DNA of 64,000 nt from NCBI RefSeq assembly GCF_001049755.1, contig NZ_CVLB01000001.1:976090-1040089 (forward strand), read 5' to 3'. The notes beneath the pieces were generated by a model. That model was not told where the DNA came from. It saw only the letters and a program-made list of their open reading frames with translations, and made no database searches. Below are positions 1-8,398 of this stretch, in pieces (positions within the stretch are counted from its first letter, which is position 1; each line of letters opens with the position of its first letter). Source of the DNA: Brachyspira suanatina (GTDB lineage: Bacteria > Spirochaetota > Brachyspiria > Brachyspirales > Brachyspiraceae). Made by a program: the position numbers and the translations under genes.

Positions 1-330
1 GGATTTATAGCATTTTCTATTAATGATGGAAAAAAAATAGATATAGAGGATTTTCTTAATATTAAAGATCCAAATCTAATATCCAAATGTAAATATTTTT
101 ATGAGAATGGAGTAAATTTTTATGATTTATCTTATTGCTGTTCATTTAATATTACACCTCATGGAAAAATTACTTTATTATACGACCCTGGAACAACTAT
201 AATATATGATGATGCATTTGAAGGTGGAAGTTCATATGTAACTCCCGGTAAAATTACTCAAGAATATACTCTTGGAGAATTAAAAACCTATATTAAGAAA
301 AACTCTGTTTTAGATTATTTATTTAATTGA
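1..330 (+). CDS. Hypothetical protein, 3' part only
   Basis: An open frame enters from the left edge and ends at a TGA, giving the last 109 residues of a protein whose start lies outside the window. The tail is rich in Tyr, Asp and Asn, has two adjacent cysteines in an aromatic stretch (SYCCSF) and ends DYLFN. It has no signal peptide, membrane segment or motif that I recognise, so no function is proposed. The downstream hairpin at 402-441 is probably its terminator. The reading frame is clear; the identity is unknown. Confidence 0.7.
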   Translation, partial: GFIAFSINDGKKIDIEDFLNIKDPNLISKCKYFYENGVNFYDLSYCCSFNITPHGKITLLYDPGTTIIYDDAFEGGSSYVTPGKITQEYTLGELKTYIKKNSVLDYLFN

Positions 331-401
331 TAACCTATATATAAATATTATGAATTTTATGAAATAGTTAAAACTTTATCAATAAAAAATTAAATAAAAA
401 C

Positions 402-441
402 AAAAAACCTAACTTATCTTTTTATATAAGTTAGGTTTTTA
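402..441 (+). terminator. Rho-independent terminator after the left-edge gene
   Basis: The arms CCTAACTTAT and ATAAGTTAGG pair perfectly around an 8-nt loop. A run of A precedes the stem and a run of T follows it. The A and T flanks let it work in both directions, but the nearest gene end is the plus-strand gene stopping at 330. Confidence 0.8.
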
Positions 442-493
442 TAATATTTGTATATTTTGTAACCTGTACTACATAAATCGTAACAAAATAATA

Positions 494-541
494 TTGTATT
501 TAATTAGTTTATAGATATAATAACATTATACTAAATATCTA
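494..541 (+). promoter_or_regulatory. Toxin-antitoxin promoter with nested palindromic operator
   Basis: TTGTAT (494-499), a 16-nt spacer and TATAAT (516-521) form a plausible sigma-70 promoter. The -10 box is itself one arm of the palindrome TATAAT-AAC-ATTATA (516-530). This sits inside a second inverted repeat, TAGATAT (512-518) and ATATCTA (535-541). Palindromes over the -10 box are what is expected for autoregulation by a ribbon-helix-helix antitoxin dimer. The promoter and palindromes are seen; binding is inferred. Confidence 0.6.
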
Positions 542-554
542 TGGAGTAATATAA

Positions 555-836
555 ATGTCGGAAATAACTATTAAAATTGATGATAAATTAAAAAATGAAG
601 CTGATAAACTTTTTAATGATCTTGGCTTGGATTTTAATACAGCTATTAATATATTTTTGAGAACCTCTATAAATACTCAATCTATTCCTTTTAAAATAGA
701 AAAAACTAAACAGTTAGATATAAATAATAATGAAGAAGATAATTTCTACAATGAAGAAAATATAAAATTTTTAAAAGAAGGATATTTGGAATTAAAATCT
801 GGATTAGGACATAAAAGAGAGTTATTAAATGAATAA
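555..836 (+). CDS. Type II antitoxin, RelB/DinJ family
   Basis: A 93-residue protein. The N-terminal 50 residues match the RelB/DinJ pattern: a short beta strand (EITIKID) that would form the ribbon, then helices with the LGLDFNTAINIFL segment of the ribbon-helix-helix fold. The charged C-terminal half is the part that normally wraps the toxin. It neutralises the toxin encoded immediately downstream and should repress its own promoter, whose palindromes lie just upstream. GGAG precedes the ATG at a suitable distance. The coding end overlaps the toxin start by 8 nt, so translation is coupled. Confidence 0.88.
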   Translation: MSEITIKIDDKLKNEADKLFNDLGLDFNTAINIFLRTSINTQSIPFKIEKTKQLDINNNEEDNFYNEENIKFLKEGYLELKSGLGHKRELLNE

Positions 837-1095
837 AATTTTTTATGATAAAGCTTGGGAAGATTATCTTTATTTTCAAAAGAATGACAAAAAAATATTA
901 CAGAAAATTAATGATCTTATAAAGGATATAGAAAGAAATGGCTTATTAATTGGTATAGGAAAACCAGAAAGATTAAAAGGTGAATTAAACGGATTGTATT
1001 CAAGACGGATAAATCATGAGCATAGATTAGTATATTATATTGAAGATAATAATTTATTTATAGTTGGATGTAAAACACATTATAAAAATAATTAA
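829..1095 (+). CDS. yoeB: YoeB/Txe family mRNA interferase toxin
   Basis: An 88-residue protein of the usual YoeB length. The middle contains GIGKPERLKGEL, holding the catalytic Glu region, then SRRINHEHRLVYY with the conserved Arg. The C-terminus CKTHY holds the His-Tyr pair of the ribosome-dependent RNase fold. The family cleaves mRNA in the ribosomal A site. All expected active-site residues are present, so the toxin looks intact. It overlaps the RelB/DinJ antitoxin gene by 8 nt, giving antitoxin first and toxin second. YoeB usually pairs with a YefM/Phd antitoxin, so the RelB/DinJ partner is a mixed pairing. Confidence 0.92.
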   Translation: MNKIFYDKAWEDYLYFQKNDKKILQKINDLIKDIERNGLLIGIGKPERLKGELNGLYSRRINHEHRLVYYIEDNNLFIVGCKTHYKNN

Positions 1096-1230
1096 AATAT
1101 TTCATCATTTCAATAATAAAAATTCCATAACATCAAGTACTTTATAAAAAGATTAGAAATTTCTTAATAAAAAACTCATTATGAAATTTGTATGATTAGT
1201 ATTTGACTTTTTTGTCAATGCTTAATTAGT

Positions 1231-1278
1231 TAAAATAAAAAACTTGACTTACATTAACAAACATAAGCCAAGTTTTTT
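1231..1278. repeat. Direct repeat copy 1 with internal hairpin, beside the FRG gene
   Basis: This is nearly the same sequence as 2281-2326: an A-rich start, AACTTGACTTA, a short loop, TAAGCCAAGTT and a T run. The arms pair with one mismatch, so each copy looks like a bidirectional terminator. The copy lies just past the 3' end of the minus-strand FRG gene, which it could terminate. Confidence 0.75.
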
Positions 1279-1305
1279 GTTCTTTATAAAGCTATTAACA
1301 TTATT

Positions 1306-2208
1306 CTATCTGTCAATTCCTTTATCATCAAGAATATTGTTAGATAAATGCTGAAAATCAGGAAATATATAACTATCTGTGATACCCATTATTTTCAAAT
1401 CATTAAGCAATATTTTCTTTTTACTTGATGGTATTATAATTTTATCTAAAAAGCCTTTACTATCATTATTAATTAATTCATTATTAATATTTTCTAATTT
1501 CTTCATAGTATTATGAACTGTAAATGCTGAATATTGATTGTATACTCTGCCATCATAATGAGTAGGATAACATGCTGCTATTTTATCATATAATTTACAG
1601 TAACGATAATTAAATTTATAATCTTCAGGAGTCCTTATACTTATATTGGAACTCAATTCCCATCTTTTAAAAGCTGAATAAACCATTGTATATATAGTAT
1701 TATGATACATATTGTAAACAAAATCATTTTGAAGTTTTCTGCCATTTGAATCTGTATAATCTTCTAGTTGTTGATTTTTATTCAATTCATAAGGATTTAG
1801 TAAAAATATAATAGCATCTTTTTTCTCTTCTTTTCTGTATGAAATTGCAAAATATAATGCCACTAATGGAGATTCTGTCCAATCTAATAATCTAGTAGGC
1901 ATGCCATAATGCTGCATAAGAGTTAACCAAGATGCATAATCATTTATATTTGGTTTTTTATGGTCTAGCATAACAGCCTTAGACATAAAAGTATTTACAA
2001 ATTCCCTTTCTTTACGAAATAGTTCTTCATTATCTAAGTATTCTTTATCATTGTTAAATTTAGCTCTTTGTATACTTGGTATTAATTCCCATTCTTTATC
2101 AGCATGTCCTCTATACCAAACTAATTTTTTATCTTTATACTCAAATTTATTTTGAAACTCTTCAATATAATCTAAATATTCTTTTATATCATTTATTTCT
2201 TTACACAT
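1306..2208 (-). CDS. FRG domain-containing protein
   Basis: A 300-residue soluble protein. Residues 31-35 are WYRGH, the F/Y-R-G signature that names the FRG domain, followed by EWELIPSIQR. Residues 99-110, QHYGMPTRLLDW, and the following SPLVALYFA match the second conserved block of the family. The biochemical role of FRG domains is not established, so no reaction is assigned. The gene stands alone on the minus strand between two near-identical 46-48-bp direct repeats and next to a toxin-antitoxin pair, a setting typical of accessory DNA. A promoter at 2239-2267 fits the ATG start. Confidence 0.85.
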   Translation of the reverse strand: MCKEINDIKEYLDYIEEFQNKFEYKDKKLVWYRGHADKEWELIPSIQRAKFNNDKEYLDNEELFRKEREFVNTFMSKAVMLDHKKPNINDYASWLTLMQHYGMPTRLLDWTESPLVALYFAISYRKEEKKDAIIFLLNPYELNKNQQLEDYTDSNGRKLQNDFVYNMYHNTIYTMVYSAFKRWELSSNISIRTPEDYKFNYRYCKLYDKIAACYPTHYDGRVYNQYSAFTVHNTMKKLENINNELINNDSKGFLDKIIIPSSKKKILLNDLKIMGITDSYIFPDFQHLSNNILDDKGIDR

Positions 2209-2238
2209 AATTAATATTTCCTTATATGTTATTTAGTT

Positions 2239-2267
2239 ATGTTAAAATAATTTTATATATTTGTCAA
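2239..2267 (-). promoter_or_regulatory. Promoter of the FRG gene
   Basis: Read on the minus strand: TTGACA (2262-2267), a 17-nt spacer, then TAACAT (2239-2244), about 30 nt before the start codon. The -35 box is a perfect consensus. Confidence 0.6.
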
Positions 2268-2280
2268 GTAATAAATTTCT

Positions 2281-2326
2281 TAAAATAAAAACTTGACTTA
2301 CATTAATAAACATAAGCCAAGTTTTT
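2281..2326. repeat. Direct repeat copy 2 with internal hairpin
   Basis: Second copy of the repeat at 1231-1278, differing at only a few positions over about 46 bp. It lies upstream of the FRG gene, where that gene does not need a terminator. This makes a duplicated flank more likely than a purely functional terminator pair. Confidence 0.75.
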
Positions 2327-2392
2327 AATTACTATTTGTAATCCAAACAATTATATTTTTTAATCTCTTTCTCAACTTTTTCCCGCCGCACA

Positions 2393-2448
2393 CCGCAGGT
2401 GGGCTTCGCCAAAGTTGCTGCCGCAGGCACGCTTCGCGAAAGTGCAAG
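2393..2448. repeat. GC-rich tandem repeat, two 28-bp units
   Basis: Two head-to-tail units (2393-2420 and 2421-2448) share CCGCAGG, then GCTTCGC, then AAAGT. Each can fold locally: GGC-TTC-GCC in the first, and CTT-CGCG-AAAG around the palindrome TTCGCGAA in the second. At well over 55% GC, the block is foreign to its AT-rich surroundings. It lies in the 357-bp gap between the FRG gene and valS, which otherwise holds only a direct repeat and the valS terminator. It is probably an interspersed repeat element. Confidence 0.65.
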
Positions 2449-2485
2449 TGTATATCCCAATATTTAATAGATATGTATAAAATAT

Positions 2486-2534
2486 AAAAATAGGGCTTTA
2501 CCATACGTATACTATTCACGTTGATAAAACCCTA
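2486..2534 (-). terminator. Terminator of valS
   Basis: On the minus strand, TAGGGTTTTATCA pairs with TGGTAAAGCCCTA (G-U pairs allowed) around a loop, followed by ATTTTT. It lies about 30 nt past the valS stop codon. Confidence 0.75.
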
Positions 2535-2565
2535 ATTATAAAATACTATTTTTAATTATTAAAAA

Positions 2566-5220
2566 TTATAGAGATGATAAAACTTCCTCTATACCTTTTA
2601 ATTTATCTTCAAACTCTTTTTTCTTTCTGTTTTCTGTGTCAATAGCTTCCTGTTTAGCTTTCTTCATAAAGTTTTCATTAGAAAGTTTTTTGTTTACAGC
2701 TTCCAAATCTTTTTTGTATCCTGCTGCTTCTTTTTCTAATCTTTTCTTCTCTGCCTCTAAATCTATTATGCCTACAAGATTAACATTGATTTCACCGCCT
2801 TCAAATACTTTAACAAATGAACCTTTATTTCTCTCACTTTCTGCTGAAGAAACTATATTCAATGATTCTGTAAGTGAAAGTGCTGATATAATATCCTTAT
2901 AGCTTTCTGCAGTATTTTTGAAATAATCTGAAGTATAGCGAATTATTACATCAAGTTTTTTATTTGGTGGCAAATTAAATGATGAACGTGAATTTCTTAT
3001 TCCTGAAACAATATCCTGAATCAAGTTGAAATCTTTTTCTATATCTTCAAATATATATTTAGCATTAGATTTAGGATACTCTCTAATCATCAATGCTTTT
3101 GAATCAATATTATGCTTTGGTAAATTAGAGTAAATTTCTTCTGTTATGAATGGCATAAATGGGTGAATCATAGCCATTGATTCTTCAAGTACATATAATA
3201 ATACAGCAATAGTTTTTTCTTTTTTGCTTTCATCTTTCAAATCGAATTTACTTATTTCTATGTACCAATCACAGAATTCATTCCAATAGAATTTATAAAT
3301 TGTTTGAGAAGCTTCATCGAATCTATACTCTTTTAATTTTTGAGTAGTTGATTCTATAGCTTTCTGAAGTCTTGATAATATCCATTTATCTTTATTTTCA
3401 AGAGTGTAACTGTCTAAATCTTTTATATTAGCATTATCATCAATATTACCAAAAATATATTTAGCACTGTTGTAGATTTTATTAGCAAACTTTCCGCCCA
3501 TTTTGAAAAGTTCTCTGTCAAGCCAAATATCCTGACCGCCTAATGAAGTTATGAATGATAAAGTGAATCTGAATGCATCAGCTCCATGCTCATCAATAAT
3601 TTCTATTGGGTCAATACCATTTCCTAAACTCTTAGACATTTTTCTTCCGATTTTATCTCTTATAAGTCCGTTAAGATAAACATCTTTGAAAGGCACATCA
3701 TTCATAAAATGAGTTCCTGCCATAATCATTCTAGCAACCCAGAAGAACAATATATCATAACCTGTAACAAGCGCAGTAGTAGGATAGAAGTATTTTAATT
3801 CTTCATTAACTTCAGGCCATCCAAAAGTAGAGAAAGGCCATAACCAAGAAGAGAACCAAGTATCAAGTACATCTTCATCCTGATGGATATTTTTAGATTT
3901 ACACTTAGTACATTCTGTAATATCTGTTTTTGATACCATCATCTCGCCGCAGTCATCGCAGTACCAAACAGGAATTCTATGTCCCCACCATAATTGTCTG
4001 CTTATACACCAATCTCTGATATCAGTCATCCAGTGATTATAAGTGTTAATCCATCTTTCAGGATATATTTTTGTATTTCCGTCATTAACAGCCTTGTATG
4101 CTTTTTCTGCTAAAGGCTTCATTTTTACAAACCATTGATCGCTGTAATAAGGCTCTACAACATTATGACATCTATAACAGTGTCCTACTTGGTGTTTAAT
4201 ATTATCTTTTCCAACGAAAGCACCTAATTTTTCAAGTTCATGTATTATTAAAGCTCTTGCCTCTTTAACTGTTTTACCTTGATAATTAGAAGGTGTATTT
4301 TCATTGAATGTACCGTCTGCATTAAGTATATTTATTATTTCTAAATTATGTCTTTGAGCTATAGCAAAGTCATTAGGGTCATGTGCTGGAGTGATTTTTA
4401 AAGCTCCTGTACCAAACTCTTTATCAACATAAGTATCTTTTACAAGTCTTAATTTTCTGCCTACTATAGGAAGTATTAAAACATCTTGTTCTGTAAGATG
4501 TGCATATCTTTCATCATCTGGGTGAACAGCAATAGCAACGTCAGCCAAAATAGTTTCAGGTCTTGTAGTAGCTATTTCAATATATTCATCTTTTCCTTCT
4601 ATTTGGTATTTAACATGGTATAAAGCACCGGCAACTTCTTCGTGTTCTACCTCATCATTAGCTAAAGCAGTACCGCAGCTAGGACAGTAGTTAATAAGAT
4701 ATTTTCCTCTATATATTAAACCTTGATTATAAAGCTCAACGAATACCTCTCTAACAGCATTACTAAGTCCTTCATCAAGAGTGAATCTCTCTCTATCCCA
4801 ATCGCATGAGCATCCTATTTTCTCTAATTGTTTTACTATGATAGAGTGATGTTCATTAGCTACTTCCCAAGTTTTTTTAACGAATGCCTCTCTTCCTAAA
4901 TCATGTTTATTTTTGCCTTCAGCCTTTAATCTTCTTTCTACAACGTTTTGAGTAGCAATACCGGCATGGTCAGTACCAGGCATCCATAAAGTACATTTTC
5001 CAAGCATTCTATGGAATCTTATAAGTATATCCTGAAGAGTATTATTAAGACCATGTCCCATATGAAGTACGCCTGTAACATTTGGAGGAGGTATGACTAT
5101 AGAATATGGCTCTTTATTTTTATCCATAACAGCATGAAAAAATCCATTCTCTTTCCAGAAATTATATAATTTGTCCTCAATATTTTTAGGGGTGTATGAC
5201 CCTTCTAAAGTGTGTTTCAT
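2566..5220 (-). CDS. valS: Valine--tRNA ligase
   Basis: Charges tRNA-Val in the cytoplasm. The 884-residue length is typical. Class I motifs are present: the HIGH equivalent HMGH in PPPNVTGVLHMGHG near residue 50 and KMSKS in GRKMSKSLGNGIDP. Cysteine pairs CYRC and CDDC...CTKC suggest zinc knuckles in the editing and catalytic region. The C-terminal 65 residues are the Lys/Glu-rich coiled coil specific to ValRS. I start at the ATG at 5220 because GGAGG lies 8 nt upstream; a TTG at 5235 would put the ribosome site inside the gene. I saw no T-box upstream. Confidence 0.97.
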   Translation of the reverse strand: MKHTLEGSYTPKNIEDKLYNFWKENGFFHAVMDKNKEPYSIVIPPPNVTGVLHMGHGLNNTLQDILIRFHRMLGKCTLWMPGTDHAGIATQNVVERRLKAEGKNKHDLGREAFVKKTWEVANEHHSIIVKQLEKIGCSCDWDRERFTLDEGLSNAVREVFVELYNQGLIYRGKYLINYCPSCGTALANDEVEHEEVAGALYHVKYQIEGKDEYIEIATTRPETILADVAIAVHPDDERYAHLTEQDVLILPIVGRKLRLVKDTYVDKEFGTGALKITPAHDPNDFAIAQRHNLEIINILNADGTFNENTPSNYQGKTVKEARALIIHELEKLGAFVGKDNIKHQVGHCYRCHNVVEPYYSDQWFVKMKPLAEKAYKAVNDGNTKIYPERWINTYNHWMTDIRDWCISRQLWWGHRIPVWYCDDCGEMMVSKTDITECTKCKSKNIHQDEDVLDTWFSSWLWPFSTFGWPEVNEELKYFYPTTALVTGYDILFFWVARMIMAGTHFMNDVPFKDVYLNGLIRDKIGRKMSKSLGNGIDPIEIIDEHGADAFRFTLSFITSLGGQDIWLDRELFKMGGKFANKIYNSAKYIFGNIDDNANIKDLDSYTLENKDKWILSRLQKAIESTTQKLKEYRFDEASQTIYKFYWNEFCDWYIEISKFDLKDESKKEKTIAVLLYVLEESMAMIHPFMPFITEEIYSNLPKHNIDSKALMIREYPKSNAKYIFEDIEKDFNLIQDIVSGIRNSRSSFNLPPNKKLDVIIRYTSDYFKNTAESYKDIISALSLTESLNIVSSAESERNKGSFVKVFEGGEINVNLVGIIDLEAEKKRLEKEAAGYKKDLEAVNKKLSNENFMKKAKQEAIDTENRKKKEFEDKLKGIEEVLSSL

Positions 5221-5394
5221 ATTCTTTTCCTCCAATCAGTCAATAATAATATTAAAAATTGATAGTATATTTTATACTATATAGAATATTTTTCAATTAT
5301 TAATTTTTATTTGCATTGATTTATTAATGATAATAAAAAATATTGAAATTATAATTTTATTGATTTTTTGTTTGATAGATTTTATGGTTTTATA

Positions 5395-5423
5395 TTGCAG
5401 TCTTTTTTAAAATATGATATTCT
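5395..5423 (+). promoter_or_regulatory. Promoter of folC
   Basis: TTGCAG (5395-5400), a 17-nt spacer and TATTCT (5418-5423), about 38 nt before the folC start. Confidence 0.5.
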
Positions 5424-5461
5424 TATTTTTTTGAAACTATGTTAGATAATGGAAACAAATT

Positions 5462-6772
5462 ATGAACAATATGAATGAAGCTTTAGACTATATATACTCA
5501 TTTATGGGTAAGAAAACACTGCATAAAAATAGTTTTAATCATATAAACAATGTAAAAGGTATATTAAAAATTTTAGGATATAAACAGATTTTTAAAGTTA
5601 TACATGTAACAGGAACAAAAGGAAAAGGTTCTACTACATTAGTATTATCTAAAATGCTTTCGTCTATAGGCTATAAGGCAGCAGCTTTCATATCGCCTCA
5701 TATAATAAATGAAAGAGAAAGAATATCTATAAATGAAGAATGGATAAGCGAAGAAGATTTTATAAATATAACAAAGAAAATAAAGAATATTATAGATAAT
5801 AATGAAATATATAGTAATGTAACTGTATTTGAAATATTTACAATAATGGGGCTATATTACTTCTTTATAAAAGGCGTTGATTATGCATGTATTGAAGTTG
5901 GCATAGGAGGAAAATTAGACTGCACTAATATAGTAGAATCTGATATAAGCATTCTCACATCAATATCTTATGATCATATGGAAATATTGGGATATACTAT
6001 AGAAGAAATAACTACTCAAAAAGCTGGCATCATAAAACATAATTCTGTTGTAATATCAGCATGTCAGGAAGAAAATTCAATAAAGATAATAGAAGATATA
6101 TCAAAAGAAAATAACTGTAAATTATATGTTTTTAAAAGAGATTTTGATGCAGAAATAATATTAAACAGCAATGAAAAATTAGAATTTAATTATTTGGATA
6201 ATAATAAGAAATATAGTTTTTCAACTGTTTTGCTTGGAGAACATCAGGCAGAAAATATATCTCTTTCTTTTAAAGCATTAAATATACTTCTTAAAGCAGA
6301 TAATAATCATACAGAAAAAAATATTAATAAGGCAGTAAAGTCTTTAAAAGATTTTCGTATAAATGCAAGACTTACCTTTATGCATAAAAATCCTGATATA
6401 ATAGTAGACGGAGCACATAATTCAAAATCATTAGAAAGGATACTTAACACTATATATAAATGGTATGATGATATTATAATATTATTTGCACCTTTGAGTC
6501 AGAAAGATATAAAAAATATGGCTGAAGTATTAAAAAAACATGATTCATTAATAGTACTAAGTTCGCCTGATAATATAGCCCATAAAGAAACAGACAGCTA
6601 TAAAACTTATAAATATTTTAATGATAATAGCAATGTTAAGCATATACCTAATTTTCATGAGGCAGTTGAAAATTTAAAATCAATTAATAAAACTGATAAG
6701 CCTGTACTTGTAATAGGTTCATTGTATGCAGCTAGTGAATTTATAAGTTTATATAAAAATAGGGATATATAA
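5462..6772 (+). CDS. folC: Folylpolyglutamate synthase / dihydrofolate synthase
   Basis: Adds glutamate to dihydropteroate and folates in the cytoplasm. The 436-residue length is normal for the Mur-ligase-like FolC family. The P-loop is VTGTKGKGST near residue 50, followed by FISPHIINERERI, and the middle has EVGIGGKLDCTN. The C-terminal domain contains DGAHNSKS. The start ATG has a weak GGAAA site; a second ATG lies three codons in. The stop codon abuts a hairpin shared with the convergent outer-membrane gene. thyA and folA of the same pathway lie 16 kb away. Whether both synthase activities are present cannot be settled from sequence alone. Confidence 0.93.
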   Translation: MNNMNEALDYIYSFMGKKTLHKNSFNHINNVKGILKILGYKQIFKVIHVTGTKGKGSTTLVLSKMLSSIGYKAAAFISPHIINERERISINEEWISEEDFINITKKIKNIIDNNEIYSNVTVFEIFTIMGLYYFFIKGVDYACIEVGIGGKLDCTNIVESDISILTSISYDHMEILGYTIEEITTQKAGIIKHNSVVISACQEENSIKIIEDISKENNCKLYVFKRDFDAEIILNSNEKLEFNYLDNNKKYSFSTVLLGEHQAENISLSFKALNILLKADNNHTEKNINKAVKSLKDFRINARLTFMHKNPDIIVDGAHNSKSLERILNTIYKWYDDIIILFAPLSQKDIKNMAEVLKKHDSLIVLSSPDNIAHKETDSYKTYKYFNDNSNVKHIPNFHEAVENLKSINKTDKPVLVIGSLYAASEFISLYKNRDI

Positions 6773-6786
6773 AAATATATCCCCAT
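6757..6786. terminator. Bidirectional terminator between folC and the outer-membrane gene cluster
   Basis: GGGATATATA pairs with ATATATCCC around a short A-rich loop, with T-rich sequence on both sides. Two close relatives of this hairpin lie at 8670-8696 and 9757-9782, behind other members of the outer-membrane family. Confidence 0.75.
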
Positions 6787-6806
6787 CTGCTATAAAACTT
6801 TTTCTA

Positions 6807-7514
6807 TTATATAAATATGAGATCTTGTCTTTCTTTTTTTCCAAATTGGAATATATCTAAATGTATGCCGAACTGAACTCCTACATCAACAGAAAATAAT
6901 TTACCAGGATATTTATATCCTTCTCCTAATGAACCTAAATTATCTTTTACTGCCATATTTGGAATATCAAAATTAACATATAATGATAAACTTAAAACAA
7001 TTAAATTTATACCTGTATAAAGTTTTATATATGGTATAATTAGATTATTAAATCTTGATGATAAATCTTTGTAACCTAATGCTGTATAATTCTTTCCTGT
7101 CCAATATTTACCGGACAATGGAACTTTAACACCTCCTCCTATACCTAATTGAAATATTAAAGGCCTCCACTCAAAATTAAGCCCTGTCATAAGGCTGTCA
7201 AATTCATGTGTGAAATCTTTATAAGCATATTGAAATTTGAATGTATCTCTATACCAACCTATATCTAAACCTATAGAAATATGATGAATACCTTTTTTAT
7301 CTACTTTAAAATTAATTCTAGGATGAAATATAACTCCTACTTCAAATGCACTTTGCGGAGATAATATTAAATTTGGATCTGCATTATTATTATTTTGATA
7401 AATACTAGGAATGCTTCCTCCTAATGGAATATAAAGACCTAATCCTAAAGAGTTAGAGTAGGCTAGTGATGATGCCATTATAAATATAGTAATTAGTATA
7501 ATAATTTTTTTCAT
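6807..7514 (-). CDS. Outer-membrane beta-barrel-like protein, paralogue 1 of 4
   Basis: A 235-residue protein with a signal peptide (MKK, hydrophobic core, cleavage around AYS near residue 20). It then has repeated short amphipathic strands with alternating Gly and aromatic residues, as in small beta barrels. Shared family motifs are YIPLGGSIPS, IGWYRDTFKF, FTHEFDS and GIGGGVK. It probably sits in the outer membrane; the function is unknown. Its central part is nearly identical at the DNA level to paralogue 2. It lacks the full promoter cassette carried by the other three, and no terminator separates it from paralogue 2, so the two may be cotranscribed. Confidence 0.7.
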   Translation of the reverse strand: MKKIIILITIFIMASSLAYSNSLGLGLYIPLGGSIPSIYQNNNNADPNLILSPQSAFEVGVIFHPRINFKVDKKGIHHISIGLDIGWYRDTFKFQYAYKDFTHEFDSLMTGLNFEWRPLIFQLGIGGGVKVPLSGKYWTGKNYTALGYKDLSSRFNNLIIPYIKLYTGINLIVLSLSLYVNFDIPNMAVKDNLGSLGEGYKYPGKLFSVDVGVQFGIHLDIFQFGKKERQDLIFI

Positions 7515-7650
7515 ATTTTTCCTTAATCCTTAAACTAATAAAATGTTTAAAGATACAAAAAAACATAATATTTTAAAAAATACGAATAAATATTTTTTTT
7601 ATATATATTTAAATACTTCATAAATTAACTATGCAAAATTTTTTATGATC

Positions 7651-8358
7651 CTATTTATTTATGCTATTTCTAAAATCATGATCATTATTTTTACCAAATT
7701 CTATAATAGGTAAATGTAAACCAATCTGAACACCTAGATCAACAGAAGTCAATTGAATAGGATATCTATACCCTCCGCCTAATGAAGCTAAATTATCTTT
7801 TATTTGTGATGTTGGCAGATCAAAATTAGCATAGAATGTTAAACTCACTAAAGCAAAATTTATACCAGTATAAAGTTTTATATAAGGTATAATTAGATTA
7901 TTAAATCTTGATGATAAATCTTTGTAACCTAATGCTGTATAATTCTTTCCTGTCCAATATTTACCGGACAATGGAACTTTAACACCTCCACCTATACCTA
8001 TTTGGAATATTGAAGGTTTCCATTCAAGACTAAGTCCTGTAATAATACTATCAAATTCATGTGTAAAGTCTTGAGAATTGTCATGAAATTTAAATGTATC
8101 TCTATACCATCCAAAATCTACTCCTAATACTATATAATGAAATTTATCTATCTTAAAATAAATTGACGGCTGAAATATAACTGCTACTTCAAATGCAGAT
8201 TCGGCCTGATCCGTTAAATATTCTGATAAAATACCATTTTCATAAAAACTAGGACGGCTTCCTGCCAAAGGGACATATAAACTCATTACGAAATTATGTG
8301 AATATGCTAATGCTGATGTCATTAGAAATATAGTGATTATTATAATACTTTTTTTCAT
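7651..8358 (-). CDS. Outer-membrane beta-barrel-like protein, paralogue 2 of 4
   Basis: A 235-residue protein with the same layout: signal peptide ending near AYS, then GWYRDTFKF, FTHEFDS, GIGGGVKVPL and a barrel-like pattern of strands to the C-terminus. It is the most divergent member in its N-terminal third (YVPLAGSRPSFY instead of YIPLGGSIPS). However, residues around GKYWTGKNYTAL are identical to paralogue 1, consistent with gene conversion. The conserved leader cassette and promoter lie upstream. No hairpin follows the stop, so transcription may run into paralogue 1. Role inferred only as a surface or outer-membrane protein. Confidence 0.7.
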   Translation of the reverse strand: MKKSIIIITIFLMTSALAYSHNFVMSLYVPLAGSRPSFYENGILSEYLTDQAESAFEVAVIFQPSIYFKIDKFHYIVLGVDFGWYRDTFKFHDNSQDFTHEFDSIITGLSLEWKPSIFQIGIGGGVKVPLSGKYWTGKNYTALGYKDLSSRFNNLIIPYIKLYTGINFALVSLTFYANFDLPTSQIKDNLASLGGGYRYPIQLTSVDLGVQIGLHLPIIEFGKNNDHDFRNSINK

Positions 8359-8398
8359 ATTTTTTCCTTAAAACTAATAAAATGATTATACAATATAT

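Noticed and set aside
2325..2519. 64-residue open frame on the minus strand
   Set aside because: It runs through a direct repeat, the GC-rich tandem repeat and the valS terminator, has no ribosome site and no family resemblance.
5221..5461. T-box riboswitch before valS
   Set aside because: I looked for a T-box sequence and a specifier hairpin and saw neither; only a short ATAGTATA inverted repeat (5262-5280) is present.
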